64,000 bases of DNA from an uncultured Prevotellaceae bacterium (GTDB lineage: Bacteria > Bacteroidota > Bacteroidia > Bacteroidales > Bacteroidaceae), in NCBI GenBank assembly GCA_946534585.1, contig CAMNCV010000137.1, forward strand, positions 26,494 to 90,493, read 5' to 3'. Below the pieces are notes generated by a model that ran no database searches, was not told the origin of the DNA, and saw nothing but the letters and a program-made list of their open reading frames with translations. Positions 28,401 through 38,318 of the stretch are shown piece by piece; positions within the stretch are counted from its first letter, which is position 1, and every line of letters starts with the position of its first letter. The translations under genes were made by a program, and so were the position numbers.

Positions 28401-28874
28401 ACGTTCAACTATGGAAACTGGAGTGTTAAAACTCGTTTCATGTTCCGTTGGGGCAATAAGATTATTAATGCTGCACGTATGAATCTTGAATCTATGTCAA
28501 CAGCTTATAATCAAACATCAACCGTAAATTGGAGATGGCGTAAGGACGGCGATGTGACATCGATACCACGTGCTATCTATGTATATGGCGATAATTCTGC
28601 TTACAATTTCCAAGGATCAGATCGCTTCGTTGAGGATGGTGCTTTCTTGCGTTTCCAAAACTTGCAGATTTCATATAATTTCCCCAAGAAGCAAATAAAG
28701 AAGTGGGGATTGAACCAATTGCAGATTTATGGTTCAATGAACAATCTGTTCTGCTGGACCAAATATTCAGGTGTGGATCCTGAGATTGCCACAGGTGGAT
28801 GGGGACTTGCAATTGATAACTCATCTACACCGCGTGCTAAGTCGTTTACGGCAACCATTTCTGTTGGTTTTTAA
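25443..28874 (+). CDS. SusC/RagA-family TonB-linked outer-membrane transporter (pair 1)
   Basis: The 1143-residue outer-membrane barrel imports glycan fragments with its SusD lid, powered by TonB. A signal peptide ends at VMAQG. A carboxypeptidase-regulatory-like domain (about 25-100) follows, then LNEVTVRGRR leading into the plug with ALQGEIAGLDIVSNSGNLG and RLRGVTTINGN. The plug also has VLKDAAATAVWGSKGANGVI (usually VLKDASATAIYGSRGANGVI, so slightly divergent). A late extracellular DINHDGQINDLDIVYLGN calcium-type loop is typical of SusC, and the chain ends ATISVGF with the terminal aromatic residue expected for BAM insertion. SusD follows after 20 bp. The substrate is not known from sequence. 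Confidence 0.95.
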   Translation: MSRIKIFLMLILCVFAQFVMAQGTVISGTVEDAMGPVMMANVTERDGNDRIVNATQTDMMGNFSMEIKNTKNKLVVSFVGSKTWKQVIGEQTTFAIKLEDEKTTLNEVTVRGRRTGSGGLNIPKNEVTVSQQTFNLSDVEGMAFTSADEALQGEIAGLDIVSNSGNLGSGTTMRLRGVTTINGNAEPLIVVDDKIFDNPDASFDFTNATEEEYSSLLSVNVEDIAKIDVLKDAAATAVWGSKGANGVIMITTKRGSRGKPRVNFSYKLTGTWQPEGYKLLNGDEYTMLIKEEYYNPNQSSTATSNIREVNYDKSWADYENWNNNTDWVDAVKQFGAMHSWNLNVSGGGQKAQFRISGGYDHQTGSIIKQKLDRLSTRLVLDYNVSDRIRFSTNFALTYTNNVQNYTGLLGIAQKLAPNMSIYRQTADGQDTGDYYIMNPEGTLNAKTPYVGNYSSYELRAIRNLGNPIAYANMSWKKDQTYRITPDFNIKYELLGTDVGQHRLTFNGRVDFDIYARSVPSFCSAGISTITWNDMNSYNSVDNTESNRLKIGARAELIFTPYFKNEDLSLTMLARYEMSTQRSNSQYIRQYSLPNGITSPTVDAALYYKDGTHDGLSSGNSRANSQNWIYNAHFSYKGRYNVGFSLRADGDSKFGPMQKWAYFPGVSLRYNVSDEKFFEPVKKYVSMLGLRASWGIVGKAPDSDYLFYNTYVTGASGAYGNYAYMDGLKLDNLRWEKTTSYNLGFNLGLLNDMIEIDFDYYHKDTKDLLMQKVGIPSTVGYPTLAYLNVGAMKNDGWEINVNARKFIKIGKFSVSAGFNLAQNYNEITEMDQRVLDVINTDWSATVRGYTKNETGSTSFLNHIQTGNPLGSIYGFRFKGVYQYTYDYLKNYKTENGLSDAAFETWLNNEVASGKTFPVVLGTDGKVIMQPNGMPQRMVYNYKNGKSTYEFQGGDAIYEDINHDGQINDLDIVYLGNSMPKLSGGFNFTFNYGNWSVKTRFMFRWGNKIINAARMNLESMSTAYNQTSTVNWRWRKDGDVTSIPRAIYVYGDNSAYNFQGSDRFVEDGAFLRFQNLQISYNFPKKQIKKWGLNQLQIYGSMNNLFCWTKYSGVDPEIATGGWGLAIDNSSTPRAKSFTATISVGF

Positions 28875-28894
28875 ATTAAAATGCTTTCACAACA

Positions 28895-30796
28895 ATGAAA
28901 AAGATACTAACAATAATATTTTCGGCTTTTACACTTGCATCATGTGTTGATACTATTATCTTACCAGACGATAAAACCGTCGAGGAAGATTTCTGGAAGA
29001 CACAAAATGATGTGGAAAAGATGGTGAATGGAGCATATACGGCTTTCGCCTGTCAGGGTGTGCAGGAACGTTTAATCGTTTGGAATTCTCGTTCTGACGA
29101 GTACACGGTAAATACTATGCTGCAAAACTCAAATCTTAATCAGATTTATACAGCTGATATGCAGACTGATAACGGATATAATAGCTGGGGAGATTTTTAT
29201 ACTTGTATTAATAGGTGTAATCAAGTGATACAGAAATCGCCCAATGTTATGAAGTTAGATCCAAACTATCTTGAGGGTATTCATAATAATTATGTAGGAC
29301 AGATGTATGCCTTGCGTGCAATGTGTTATTTCTACCTAATTAGAGCATTTCATGATGTCCCGTTGATACTTCAGCCATATAATGAAGCATCTCAGGAAAT
29401 GAATGTAGAACAGGTTGCTCCTGGTGTCGTCCTTACTCAGATTATCAATGATCTTGAACAGGCAAGGAACATGGTTATTAGTTCGCAGGATCAGTCGTTG
29501 TCCAGCATGGAACGTGCTTGCTTCTTTACACAAGATGCAGTACTTGCACTTCTTGCAGATGTGTATTTGTGGAAAGCTTCTGTGTATAGGGATATGCAAG
29601 CATATACGCGTTGTGTGGAACTGTGTGAGCAGATTCATGTTAATCGTAAGAATGCACACGGTCCACGTATAGGTGATATATACATGGCAGAAGACGACGA
29701 TTACTTTTTATACAAGTATAATCGTTACTATAATGTGTTTAGTGCAATAAATGATGAGACAATATTTGCACTGGCATATGATGACAACGTGGGATTGCGT
29801 AATTCGTACTATACAACAGAGAAGAACAAGGCTGAAAAGCAATATTTCTATACTAATACAGTGTATTCTGTAACAGGTGAAACTCCTGCAAGTGGCTATG
29901 CGTTCTTGAAAGATAAAGACGGAAACCTTACGGATGTCCGTTGTTTTGAGAGTGTTTTCTCTTACGGAGCGGCAACGGAAAAAATAGGTATTCGTAAGTA
30001 TGTGGCAGAACAAGGACTACTTTATCAGAACCAGGCTGAAAAAGGTACTTCTCGTGACTTCTCTCCATATGCGGTGGACTTTAATATCTATCGTATAACT
30101 GATATTATGACAATGCATGCAGAAGCATTGGTGCAGCAAGGACGTTTGATTCTTGAAGACGATGCAGAACTCATAGATGCATTGGATGCAGCTACGACGC
30201 TTGAAGATTCTTTGACTATTGCGAAGAAAATACGTGAAACGAATGATATAGTGTCAAAGAAATATGTAAAGGCGGCTCATCTTGCACAGATTGTAAGTGA
30301 ACGTGCTAGTACAAGTGGTAAGGCATCAAATGGTATAGATTCAACAAAGGTGGCAGTTTCTGGTGGCAATTTAAAAGAAGAGCCTACTGATGAAGAGAAA
30401 CGCGCATACATAAGCACACAAGTTTCTAATCATAACACTTTACTTGTTCCAACTGCAACAAAAGACCTTGAGTTGCTTATAATGGCAGAGCGAGCTAGGG
30501 AATTGTGCTTTGAGGGTAAACGCTGGTATGACATGATGCGATATAATTATCGACATACGGAGATGCCTGCTAATTATGATGCTACTCTCTTTTCTCAGCC
30601 TGCATTGAAAAATAATGATGTTTTTCTTTCATACATTAAGAAAAAATATTCTGGTAATGCGGGTGTCACTGTGACTATGCGTTTGGCAACAGAGCCATAT
30701 TTGTATATGCCTATATATAAGAATGAGATGGATGTTAACTCACTGCTCATACAGAATCCTGTATATAAAGATAATGAGACATCTTCAAAGAACTAA
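28895..30796 (+). CDS. SusD/RagB-family surface glycan-binding lipoprotein (pair 1)
   Basis: The 633-residue protein begins MKKILTIIFSAFTLASC, a lipoprotein signal with Cys17. TPR-like helices are visible, with MYALRAMCYFYLIRAFHDVP near residue 135 (the usual RAFYYFxLVRxFGDVP SusD motif) and the late MAERARELCFEGKRWYDMMR near residue 530. SusD proteins cap the SusC barrel from outside and bind the glycan. The distance to SusC (20 bp) and to the next FAS1 gene (13 bp) shows one operon. The C-terminal NEMDVNSLLIQNPVYK matches the family NP-x-Y ending. Confidence 0.93.
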   Translation: MKKILTIIFSAFTLASCVDTIILPDDKTVEEDFWKTQNDVEKMVNGAYTAFACQGVQERLIVWNSRSDEYTVNTMLQNSNLNQIYTADMQTDNGYNSWGDFYTCINRCNQVIQKSPNVMKLDPNYLEGIHNNYVGQMYALRAMCYFYLIRAFHDVPLILQPYNEASQEMNVEQVAPGVVLTQIINDLEQARNMVISSQDQSLSSMERACFFTQDAVLALLADVYLWKASVYRDMQAYTRCVELCEQIHVNRKNAHGPRIGDIYMAEDDDYFLYKYNRYYNVFSAINDETIFALAYDDNVGLRNSYYTTEKNKAEKQYFYTNTVYSVTGETPASGYAFLKDKDGNLTDVRCFESVFSYGAATEKIGIRKYVAEQGLLYQNQAEKGTSRDFSPYAVDFNIYRITDIMTMHAEALVQQGRLILEDDAELIDALDAATTLEDSLTIAKKIRETNDIVSKKYVKAAHLAQIVSERASTSGKASNGIDSTKVAVSGGNLKEEPTDEEKRAYISTQVSNHNTLLVPTATKDLELLIMAERARELCFEGKRWYDMMRYNYRHTEMPANYDATLFSQPALKNNDVFLSYIKKKYSGNAGVTVTMRLATEPYLYMPIYKNEMDVNSLLIQNPVYKDNETSSKN

Positions 30797-30809
30797 TAAA
30801 TAGTAAACT

Positions 30810-33014
30810 ATGAATAAGAATATTATAAAAACGGTGTTATGTTTGGCATGTTTAGCGATATTATCGTTGACATCTTGCAATAAAGAGCCAGATGAGTCCA
30901 ATCTATATACTTTCACAGGCCAGACGGTCATGGATTATCTTGAGGCCAATGACAGCATATATCATAGTTTTAATGTGATTTTACATCGTTCAGGCTATGA
31001 TCGTATGCTTGATACATATGGTCAATATACCTGCTATGTGCCAAGTGACGAAGGAATAGTAAAGTATATAGACTCTCTCTACAATGACCCAACAGCAGTT
31101 TTACCGCATAATGGACTCACTGAAAATTCTCTTGATGGTTTGACAGATTCTATGTGCGTGGTTTTGTCAAGGTATCATATCTCTAATATGATATATACAT
31201 ATTTGGAAGATTTGAGTGATGCTAAATCAAAGACAATAACGACAGCTCTAAACATCTCTTTCCTCGCTAACGCAGATAAGGATGGTATTGTGCGTTTCAA
31301 CGGAGTTTCTGCTTTGGATTTACAAAAGCATGACATAGAGTTGACCAATGGTTATGTACAGTGTATAGATAAGGTGATACCGTTGGAGTCAAAGACTATA
31401 GTTGACAAGATGAGCACCATGGATGAGTTCAGCATCTTCTACGATGCTATAAAACTTTGTGGTTTGGATAAGATCCTTTCTGTGAAAGAGAAACCTGGAA
31501 CATACACTGTCAGCTCTTTGGCAGGACGTCCTGGTGGTTCGTGGAATGGTCCTTATTATTATCCTACAGAATGTAAGGTGAAATATACAATATTTGCAGA
31601 ATCGGATGAAGTGTTCCAAGCAAATGGTATTAATTCTCTGGAGGATTTAAAGGCGAAGTGTAATGAATGGTATGCTAATGCTGATGATGAAAATTCAGGA
31701 TGGTACGAGCATCCGGTGAAGGATCCGTCAAAGGATAAGGTAAGTACGGGTGATGATTACGAAAATACATATAATACACTGAATATGTTTATTCGTTATC
31801 ATATCTTGGCGGCAGGTATGACTGTTTCTAAATTATTGTATGAGCGTAAGGCTAATACTAATAATGTAAACTGGAACTATGCTTTCGGCGGTGAGCCATA
31901 TGATTACTATGAAACATTATTGCCACATACTTTGATGAAGATATGGCAACCTTTATACAGTAATCCTAACAATGGTGATAAAATATGGATAAACCAGTAT
32001 CACCCTCTTAATACCTTGACCGATGAGATTGGTACATTTGGTAAGGATTTCCCAGAAGGAATACATAGTATGGCTAATGGAGGCTTTGAAGGCGTGTTGA
32101 TCGACAGTGAGAATTCTAATATCAATTCGACAAATGGATATATACATCGTATAAATAAACCATTGATATATACTCGAGACGTTAATGAAAAAGTCCTCAA
32201 TGAGCGCTTGCGTATTGATATGTCAACAATCCTCTATGAGATGATTAATAACGACATTCGTTTCGCTACGGGAGTAGAGATTGGTGCCCGTAATCAGAAT
32301 GGTAACGATGGTAACATGGCATTGATACCGAATAACTATTGTGATAATATAGTTGTTTACAATTCAAAGACAAAGATGTCATTCTATGTTCAGGGAGCAT
32401 GGCGCGCATGGGAGTCTGATCAGATTTCTTTCTGGGATGAATATGATTTCGCCTTCCGTCTGCCACCAGTTCCAACAGGCACGTATGAATTGCGTATAAT
32501 CTTCCCTGTTACAGATTTTGGTGGGTATATGCAGTATTACATAGGTACGTCAAAGGCAACAAGTAGTATGCAACCTTTGGGTATCCCTGTGGATGCAAGT
32601 TATCCTAATGTGGATAATGAGGATGACCGAATGAACACTGGCTATTATAAGATTGACGAGGTTGACGACTATGGAGTTGCGAGTGACCTTGTAATGCGTA
32701 ATCATGGTTATATGCGTTGTCCTGCGAGCTTTACACGTGGTACATGGAATTCTGTTAAGGAACCTGCTACATCAGTTGAGGACTTTAAAAATGCTTCAAA
32801 TGGATGGGATGCCTCGTCACGTTTCTCTAATGCAGGTGGAACGTTATTGCGTAAGATTCTTGGCACAGTGCATCTAAAGCAAGGTGATGAACATTGGATT
32901 CGTATTAAGAATATGATGACAGGATACGATGCATTAGGTGGATCTACAGATTTCATAGAACTCGTTCCGATAAATATTGTAAATAGTCAGGACTATAGTG
33001 AAGATTGGTATTAA
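30810..33014 (+). CDS. FAS1-domain lipoprotein with C-terminal beta-rich module
   Basis: The 734 residues have a lipoprotein signal ending LSLTSC (Cys near 23). An N-terminal FAS1 unit (about residues 33-195) includes YHSFNVILHRSGYDRMLD and YTCYVPSDEGIVKYID. A second, divergent unit (about 205-460) contains KYTIFAESDEVFQANGI and the typical late element NGYIHRINKPLIY. The C-terminal part (about 470-734) differs: MSFYVQGAWRAWESDQISFW and GTYELRIIFPVTDFGGYMQY look like a glycan-binding beta-sandwich. Glycan binding on the cell surface is inferred from this and from the operon. Confidence 0.75.
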   Translation: MNKNIIKTVLCLACLAILSLTSCNKEPDESNLYTFTGQTVMDYLEANDSIYHSFNVILHRSGYDRMLDTYGQYTCYVPSDEGIVKYIDSLYNDPTAVLPHNGLTENSLDGLTDSMCVVLSRYHISNMIYTYLEDLSDAKSKTITTALNISFLANADKDGIVRFNGVSALDLQKHDIELTNGYVQCIDKVIPLESKTIVDKMSTMDEFSIFYDAIKLCGLDKILSVKEKPGTYTVSSLAGRPGGSWNGPYYYPTECKVKYTIFAESDEVFQANGINSLEDLKAKCNEWYANADDENSGWYEHPVKDPSKDKVSTGDDYENTYNTLNMFIRYHILAAGMTVSKLLYERKANTNNVNWNYAFGGEPYDYYETLLPHTLMKIWQPLYSNPNNGDKIWINQYHPLNTLTDEIGTFGKDFPEGIHSMANGGFEGVLIDSENSNINSTNGYIHRINKPLIYTRDVNEKVLNERLRIDMSTILYEMINNDIRFATGVEIGARNQNGNDGNMALIPNNYCDNIVVYNSKTKMSFYVQGAWRAWESDQISFWDEYDFAFRLPPVPTGTYELRIIFPVTDFGGYMQYYIGTSKATSSMQPLGIPVDASYPNVDNEDDRMNTGYYKIDEVDDYGVASDLVMRNHGYMRCPASFTRGTWNSVKEPATSVEDFKNASNGWDASSRFSNAGGTLLRKILGTVHLKQGDEHWIRIKNMMTGYDALGGSTDFIELVPINIVNSQDYSEDWY

Positions 33015-33038
33015 TATAGAATAAAAAAGTTGTATATT

Positions 33039-34940
33039 ATGAAATATAGAAATAAAATAAGAGCAATGTTATTGACGGCCTTAACGCTGGTTGTGACATC
33101 TTGCTCAGATTTCAACGACTACAACACTATTCCAGAATTAGGCAATGCACAGGCAACGCAGACGCTTTGGCAAAACATCCAAACGGATGTGAGACTGTCT
33201 GATTTTGCTTCAGTGTTGAAGCGTGTAGGGTATGATAAAGTATTGGATATGCCGCAAGCATATACTGTATGGGCACCAGTTAATGGCGCTATAAATATGG
33301 ATTCCCTTGCTAAAGTGAAGGATGATAAAGTTTTAAAGGAATTCGTAAAAAATCATATAGCTAGCTATGTGCATAGAGAAGGTGATGTAAACGATAGCAT
33401 TATTTATATGCTCAACGGTAAGTTGCAAAAGTTTAATAATAAAAATACTGGTAATCTTACTTTTGCAGGACAGAGAGTAAATTTAAATAATGATATTACG
33501 ACTGAATCAGTGTATAATCATCCGAGTACCAATGGATTGTTATATTCTATATCTTCACCAGCGGTTTTTCGCATGAATCTTTATGATTTTATGTATGAAT
33601 TGAAAAATATATCCGATTCTTTGGCAGACGTGGTTACGAAGTATGATAGAAAATTTCTTGATGAGCAGAATTCCATTAAAGGTGCTATTGTTGATGGAAT
33701 ACAGACCTATGATGACGAGGTTTATGTATATGGTAACGAATTGTTCTGTAACTATAAGCTTAATGGCTATACTCATCGTAGTCGATATGGATGTACACTC
33801 AATGATGAGGACAGTGCTTATATGATGATTATACCGACTAATGAGGCATGGAAAATAGCTAGAGATAAGATGTCACAGTATTATAAATATGCGGCAAAAA
33901 CTAATTATCAAAACTTATCAAATAGCAATGTAACAGGTCAGAGTGGTTCTCTTGCATCAGGAAAGAATAGTGCTAAAGTTAGACCTGCAAATAGTGGAAG
34001 TGAAACACTCACTCTTACAGCTAACGCTGTAGATGTGGCTGCATATTGGCAGGATAGTCTTGTAACACGCTTCCTTACTCGTGATTTGGTATATAGTCTT
34101 AACAATAAACGCTATAACAACAAGTTGCAAGAAGGTTCCACTGAAATTGGAAATGATAGTATTATAAATACTACGAATGTATATCATACGGGGATAGATA
34201 GTCTGCGAAAAGCTACAGATGAAATAGTAACACTTAGTAATGGTTATGCTCGTATAGTACATGATTTCCCATTCCGCTCGTGGGAAAGCAGTTCGTTTGC
34301 TCCTGAGATTAAAGTTCTAAATTTGGGACGTTGTTATCCTGCAGGCTATTATGAGACAAAGTCATACCGCAGAAGTCTGGTTAATCCAGCAATTTGTACG
34401 CTAGATGAAGGCGAAAACTATCTGAATTACTATAAGCAGAAACCTAAAAATGCAGATAATGCAACTCCTATAGAGTTTGATTTCTATTTGGACGACGTGT
34501 TATCTACGGCTTATAATGTATATATTGTTACGGTGCCAGAGTGTTTTGAAAATCCAAAAGTTGAGAATAAGAGAAAGTATAGCCTCTTTGTTGATATAAA
34601 TTACATAGATGACTCTGGTAAGCAGATAGCTGGTCGTTTTAATCCTGTGACCAATGAAATCGCTACAACTCCTGCGAAGATGAAAAAAATAGATCCAATA
34701 CTATGTTCCGAAGAGAAAGTAGATACGGTCTTCCTTGGAACAGTAAAGTTCGGAACCTGTTATAAGGGATTACGTACAAGCGATAAGAAAAGTGTTGCGC
34801 CAAACATACAAATTATGCATACGACGAAGACTTTCAAAAGCGATCCTACAGCAAATGAGTATGATAATATATTACGAGTTGCAAATGTAATACTTCGCCC
34901 AGTGGAGTATGACGAATACAAATCCTCAAAAAAACAATAA
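33039..34940 (+). CDS. FAS1-domain lipoprotein (third of the operon)
   Basis: The ATG at 33039 gives MKYRNKIRAMLL and a lipoprotein signal ending VVTSC; an in-frame TTG three codons upstream is less likely. The 633 residues show an N-terminal FAS1 unit (about 40-185: DFASVLKRVGYDKVLDMPQA, YTVWAPVNGAINMD, FVKNHIASY and STNGLLYSIS) and a second unit with YMMIIPTNEAWKIARDKMSQ near residue 270. The rest is beta-rich (PIEFDFYLDDVLSTAYNVYI near 490) with no known motif. Only 3 bp separate it from the second SusC, so its product probably acts with that pair. Confidence 0.75.
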   Translation: MKYRNKIRAMLLTALTLVVTSCSDFNDYNTIPELGNAQATQTLWQNIQTDVRLSDFASVLKRVGYDKVLDMPQAYTVWAPVNGAINMDSLAKVKDDKVLKEFVKNHIASYVHREGDVNDSIIYMLNGKLQKFNNKNTGNLTFAGQRVNLNNDITTESVYNHPSTNGLLYSISSPAVFRMNLYDFMYELKNISDSLADVVTKYDRKFLDEQNSIKGAIVDGIQTYDDEVYVYGNELFCNYKLNGYTHRSRYGCTLNDEDSAYMMIIPTNEAWKIARDKMSQYYKYAAKTNYQNLSNSNVTGQSGSLASGKNSAKVRPANSGSETLTLTANAVDVAAYWQDSLVTRFLTRDLVYSLNNKRYNNKLQEGSTEIGNDSIINTTNVYHTGIDSLRKATDEIVTLSNGYARIVHDFPFRSWESSSFAPEIKVLNLGRCYPAGYYETKSYRRSLVNPAICTLDEGENYLNYYKQKPKNADNATPIEFDFYLDDVLSTAYNVYIVTVPECFENPKVENKRKYSLFVDINYIDDSGKQIAGRFNPVTNEIATTPAKMKKIDPILCSEEKVDTVFLGTVKFGTCYKGLRTSDKKSVAPNIQIMHTTKTFKSDPTANEYDNILRVANVILRPVEYDEYKSSKKQ

Positions 34941-34943
34941 GCG

Positions 34944-37900
34944 ATGAAGAGTAAGATATTCGATATAATACAAACAGGGACATATAGATGTGTTCTTAGT
35001 GTGGCGGCTCTGTGCCTTTCTGTAAACGCTTATGCACAAGACGAATTGGACGAGGTTGAAAATGAACAGTCGGTAGATATTAAAGCTCCTAAGCGTAAAG
35101 ATGTGAAGGATGAAAATCCGCTTATGACTGTAGAAGGTACTGTCGTTGATTATGCTACAAAAATGCCAGTGGCAGGCGTGCGTGTGATGGCTTTGGGTAA
35201 TGAAAGATATACCTCAATGACAGATGCACAGGGTAAGTTTACACTTACGACTCCGACTTTTACTACCTCAATCTATGTGACAGCGCCAAGGTATGCTGCA
35301 CAACAGGTTGCAATTTATCCTAATAATGAGAAGCAAAATATTAACGTTTCTCTTTTGAGTGCTAAGTTTCGTACTATGTACACTGATGGTACAGACTATA
35401 CAGCTAAAAGATCAACTGAAATAAAGGAGGGTACAATCGTCGTGGATGATGCCATACAGAGTAATCTTGGCGCGGATGTTCGTTCTGTTAATCGTTCAGG
35501 AGCAATAGATGGTGGTAATGTCATGTTTATTCGTGGTTTGAATTCCCTTAACGTTAATTCTCAGCCATTGGTTATTATTGATGGCGTAGAGTATGATATG
35601 CAACGAAACAGGGATGCCCTCCATATTGGAAATAACCAAAATATATTGGCAAATTTCTCACCAGAGGATATCGCAAAAGTGACAGTGCTGAAGAATGCTA
35701 CAGCACTTTATGGCTCACGAGGAGGAAATGGTGTTATACTTATTGATACAAAGCGTGGTCATTCTATGGCTACCCGTATTGATGCAAATATTTCTGCAGG
35801 TGTGATGCTGAAACCTACTACATTGAAGTTGATGGATGCTTCTCAATACCGTAATTATGCCACAGCAATGATTGGCACCATCAGTGATACATATAAAACG
35901 GAAAATCGAGGTTTGACCTTTAACTTCTTAAATGATGATCCTTCATATGTAAATTATCCAGTGTACCACAATAATACCAATTGGTATGATGAGGTGTATC
36001 GTACAGCTATAACTCAAAACTATAGCATTAATGTACAGGGTGGTGATGATATAGGTATGTATAATCTATCTGTTGGGTATGTTGATTCAGACAGTCCTAT
36101 CAAGGAGAGTTATTTCAATAGATTGAATGTACGTTTTAATACAGACATACAGTTGCTGTGGAATTTCTCTACAAAGTTTGATATGTCTTTCTCTCGTACA
36201 AATAATGCGCTTTTTGATGATGGCTTTGCTCAGAATATATCATCTACCGTTGTTACGTCTCCAACAAATTTGGCACAGATAAAGTCTCCTTTGATAGCGC
36301 CTTATCAGTATAATCGTTATGTTAATGGTTTTACGGAATTGTTGTCAGACTATGATCAACTTTATAGTGCATTAAGTCAGGCACAATATGGGAATGATTA
36401 CTATTATTCATTGGCCAATCCAACTGCTATAATAGAGAATGGTAATGGTGATAACAAAAATAAGGTAGAGAATACATTCTTCAATGTGCATGTCCAACCT
36501 ACTTATGAGTTTAATCAGCATTTAAAGTTGACAACGCTCTTTAGTTATGTGTTGAATCGTAATTCACAGCGTTATTATCGTCCTGCAAAAGGAGTACCAC
36601 CATTCATGGTAGAAGGTCTCGGTACGGTTTATAACCAGCCATCTTCACTTTTTGCCAAGCAAACAAATGTGTTAAGTAATACACATATTGATTGGCAGAA
36701 CATTTATGGTGCAAATACAGTATCAATAGTTGGCGGTTTCCGTTACAATTATTTCTCATTTGACTATAGTGATGCGACTTCACAATATCGTAGTTCGCAG
36801 GATGATAAAAATCCAACATTGACTGCTAATCCCAATAGCGCATTTTCAAATCTGGCTGGTACAAGTGATGTTTGGAAGAATATGCAGTGGTATATAAATT
36901 CGGATTACAACTATGCCAACAAGTATTTCCTTACACTTTCCTTGTTGGGTGAGGGTAATAGCCGTTTTGGAAAGAATATATCTGAAAAAACGGGTATAAA
37001 GATAGGAGGGGTACGTTGGGTGCTCTATCCAAGCATACAAGCGGGTTGGGTCGCAAGTAATGAGTCTTGGTTCCCTAAATCATCAGTAGTCAACTATCTT
37101 AAGTTCTATGCAGGTTTTGATGTAAGTGGTAATGATGACATAAATAACTATGCAGCTTATACAGCCTTTTCTACTGTACGTTATAACAATACGGCAATAG
37201 GTATGCAAATGACCAATGTTGGAAATGATGAGATAAAAGCCGAAACTGTACAGAAATGGAATTTTGGCGTTCAGGCGAATATGTTTAATAACCGTTTGAT
37301 GATTGGTGCAGATTTTTATCAACACAAAACTAAAGATTTGTTGACCATAGCTTCATTTGATAGTCCTTTGGGTGGTATTGATAACTATTGGACAAACAAT
37401 GGTTCTTTAACAAATATGGGATTGGAATTGTTTGTAACAGGTAAGCCTGTGGTGACAAAAAATTGGTCGTTAGAAATTGGAGCTTCAATGGGCCACAATA
37501 AGAATAATGTGACAGAATTGTCTTCACGTACGTTTACCGATGGTAAAAAAGTCTTCACGGAGGGTTCATATTGTAATTCAGTATATGGTAGTAATAATAT
37601 ACTTGTTGCGATTGGACAACCTGCCGGGGTGTTCTATGGCTATCAGACAAATGGAGTGTTTGCGTCAGAAGCTGATGCGAAAGCATCTGCTTTGAGGTTC
37701 AAGAATACTGCAGGTGAAGATGTGGAATTTGAAGCAGGAGATGTATGCTTCGTTGATCAAAATGGTGATGGCTATATAGATGAGTATGATAAGGTAGTGA
37801 TTGGTAATCCTACTCCTACTATCTACGGTAATATATTTGCCACGGCGACCTGGAAACGTTTCACCTTGAATGTCGGTTTTAACTACTGTGTAGGAAATGA

Positions 37901-38312
37901 TGTGTATAACTACCAACGTTCAATTCTTAATTCAGGTTCAACATTCTATAACCAGCAGATACATGAGTTGGCATACTGGCATTATGAAGGACAGGTGACG
38001 GATATTCCTCGTTTGGCTTATGGTGATCCAAAGGGAAATAATCGTTTCTCGGATCGATGGATAGAAGATGGATCATATCTCCGTCTCAAGTCAATACGTT
38101 TGGACTATCAGATCCCTGTTCCAGAGTCATGGCAGTCATGGTTGCAGGGCATATCTGTTTGGGGTGAGGCTCAAAATGTATTCACAATAACTAAGTATAC
38201 AGGAATTGATCCTGAATTTAGTGCAGGTAACAGCGTATTCTATCAAGGAATAGATACTGGATCAATATCACAGTGTCGTGCTTTCCTGCTAGGCTTAAAG
38301 ATAAACCTCTAA
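34944..38312 (+). CDS. SusC/RagA-family TonB-linked outer-membrane transporter (pair 2, divergent)
   Basis: The 1122-residue protein has a signal peptide ending NAYAQ. An Asp/Glu/Lys-rich linker precedes a carboxypeptidase-regulatory-like domain (about 60-140: VEGTVVDYATKMPVAGVRVM). The plug has FIRGLNSLNVNSQPLVIIDG and VLKNATALYGSRGGNGVILI. The common SusC GLD/LQG stretch is replaced by SNLGADVRSVNRSGAIDGGN. A calcium-type loop (DQNGDGYIDEYDKVVIGNPT, about residue 930) and late barrel strands are normal, and it ends FLLGLKINL. It differs clearly from the first SusC, so the two pairs may import different products or form a mixed complex. SusD follows after 6 bp. Confidence 0.93.
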   Translation: MKSKIFDIIQTGTYRCVLSVAALCLSVNAYAQDELDEVENEQSVDIKAPKRKDVKDENPLMTVEGTVVDYATKMPVAGVRVMALGNERYTSMTDAQGKFTLTTPTFTTSIYVTAPRYAAQQVAIYPNNEKQNINVSLLSAKFRTMYTDGTDYTAKRSTEIKEGTIVVDDAIQSNLGADVRSVNRSGAIDGGNVMFIRGLNSLNVNSQPLVIIDGVEYDMQRNRDALHIGNNQNILANFSPEDIAKVTVLKNATALYGSRGGNGVILIDTKRGHSMATRIDANISAGVMLKPTTLKLMDASQYRNYATAMIGTISDTYKTENRGLTFNFLNDDPSYVNYPVYHNNTNWYDEVYRTAITQNYSINVQGGDDIGMYNLSVGYVDSDSPIKESYFNRLNVRFNTDIQLLWNFSTKFDMSFSRTNNALFDDGFAQNISSTVVTSPTNLAQIKSPLIAPYQYNRYVNGFTELLSDYDQLYSALSQAQYGNDYYYSLANPTAIIENGNGDNKNKVENTFFNVHVQPTYEFNQHLKLTTLFSYVLNRNSQRYYRPAKGVPPFMVEGLGTVYNQPSSLFAKQTNVLSNTHIDWQNIYGANTVSIVGGFRYNYFSFDYSDATSQYRSSQDDKNPTLTANPNSAFSNLAGTSDVWKNMQWYINSDYNYANKYFLTLSLLGEGNSRFGKNISEKTGIKIGGVRWVLYPSIQAGWVASNESWFPKSSVVNYLKFYAGFDVSGNDDINNYAAYTAFSTVRYNNTAIGMQMTNVGNDEIKAETVQKWNFGVQANMFNNRLMIGADFYQHKTKDLLTIASFDSPLGGIDNYWTNNGSLTNMGLELFVTGKPVVTKNWSLEIGASMGHNKNNVTELSSRTFTDGKKVFTEGSYCNSVYGSNNILVAIGQPAGVFYGYQTNGVFASEADAKASALRFKNTAGEDVEFEAGDVCFVDQNGDGYIDEYDKVVIGNPTPTIYGNIFATATWKRFTLNVGFNYCVGNDVYNYQRSILNSGSTFYNQQIHELAYWHYEGQVTDIPRLAYGDPKGNNRFSDRWIEDGSYLRLKSIRLDYQIPVPESWQSWLQGISVWGEAQNVFTITKYTGIDPEFSAGNSVFYQGIDTGSISQCRAFLLGLKINL

Positions 38313-38318
38313 ATACTG

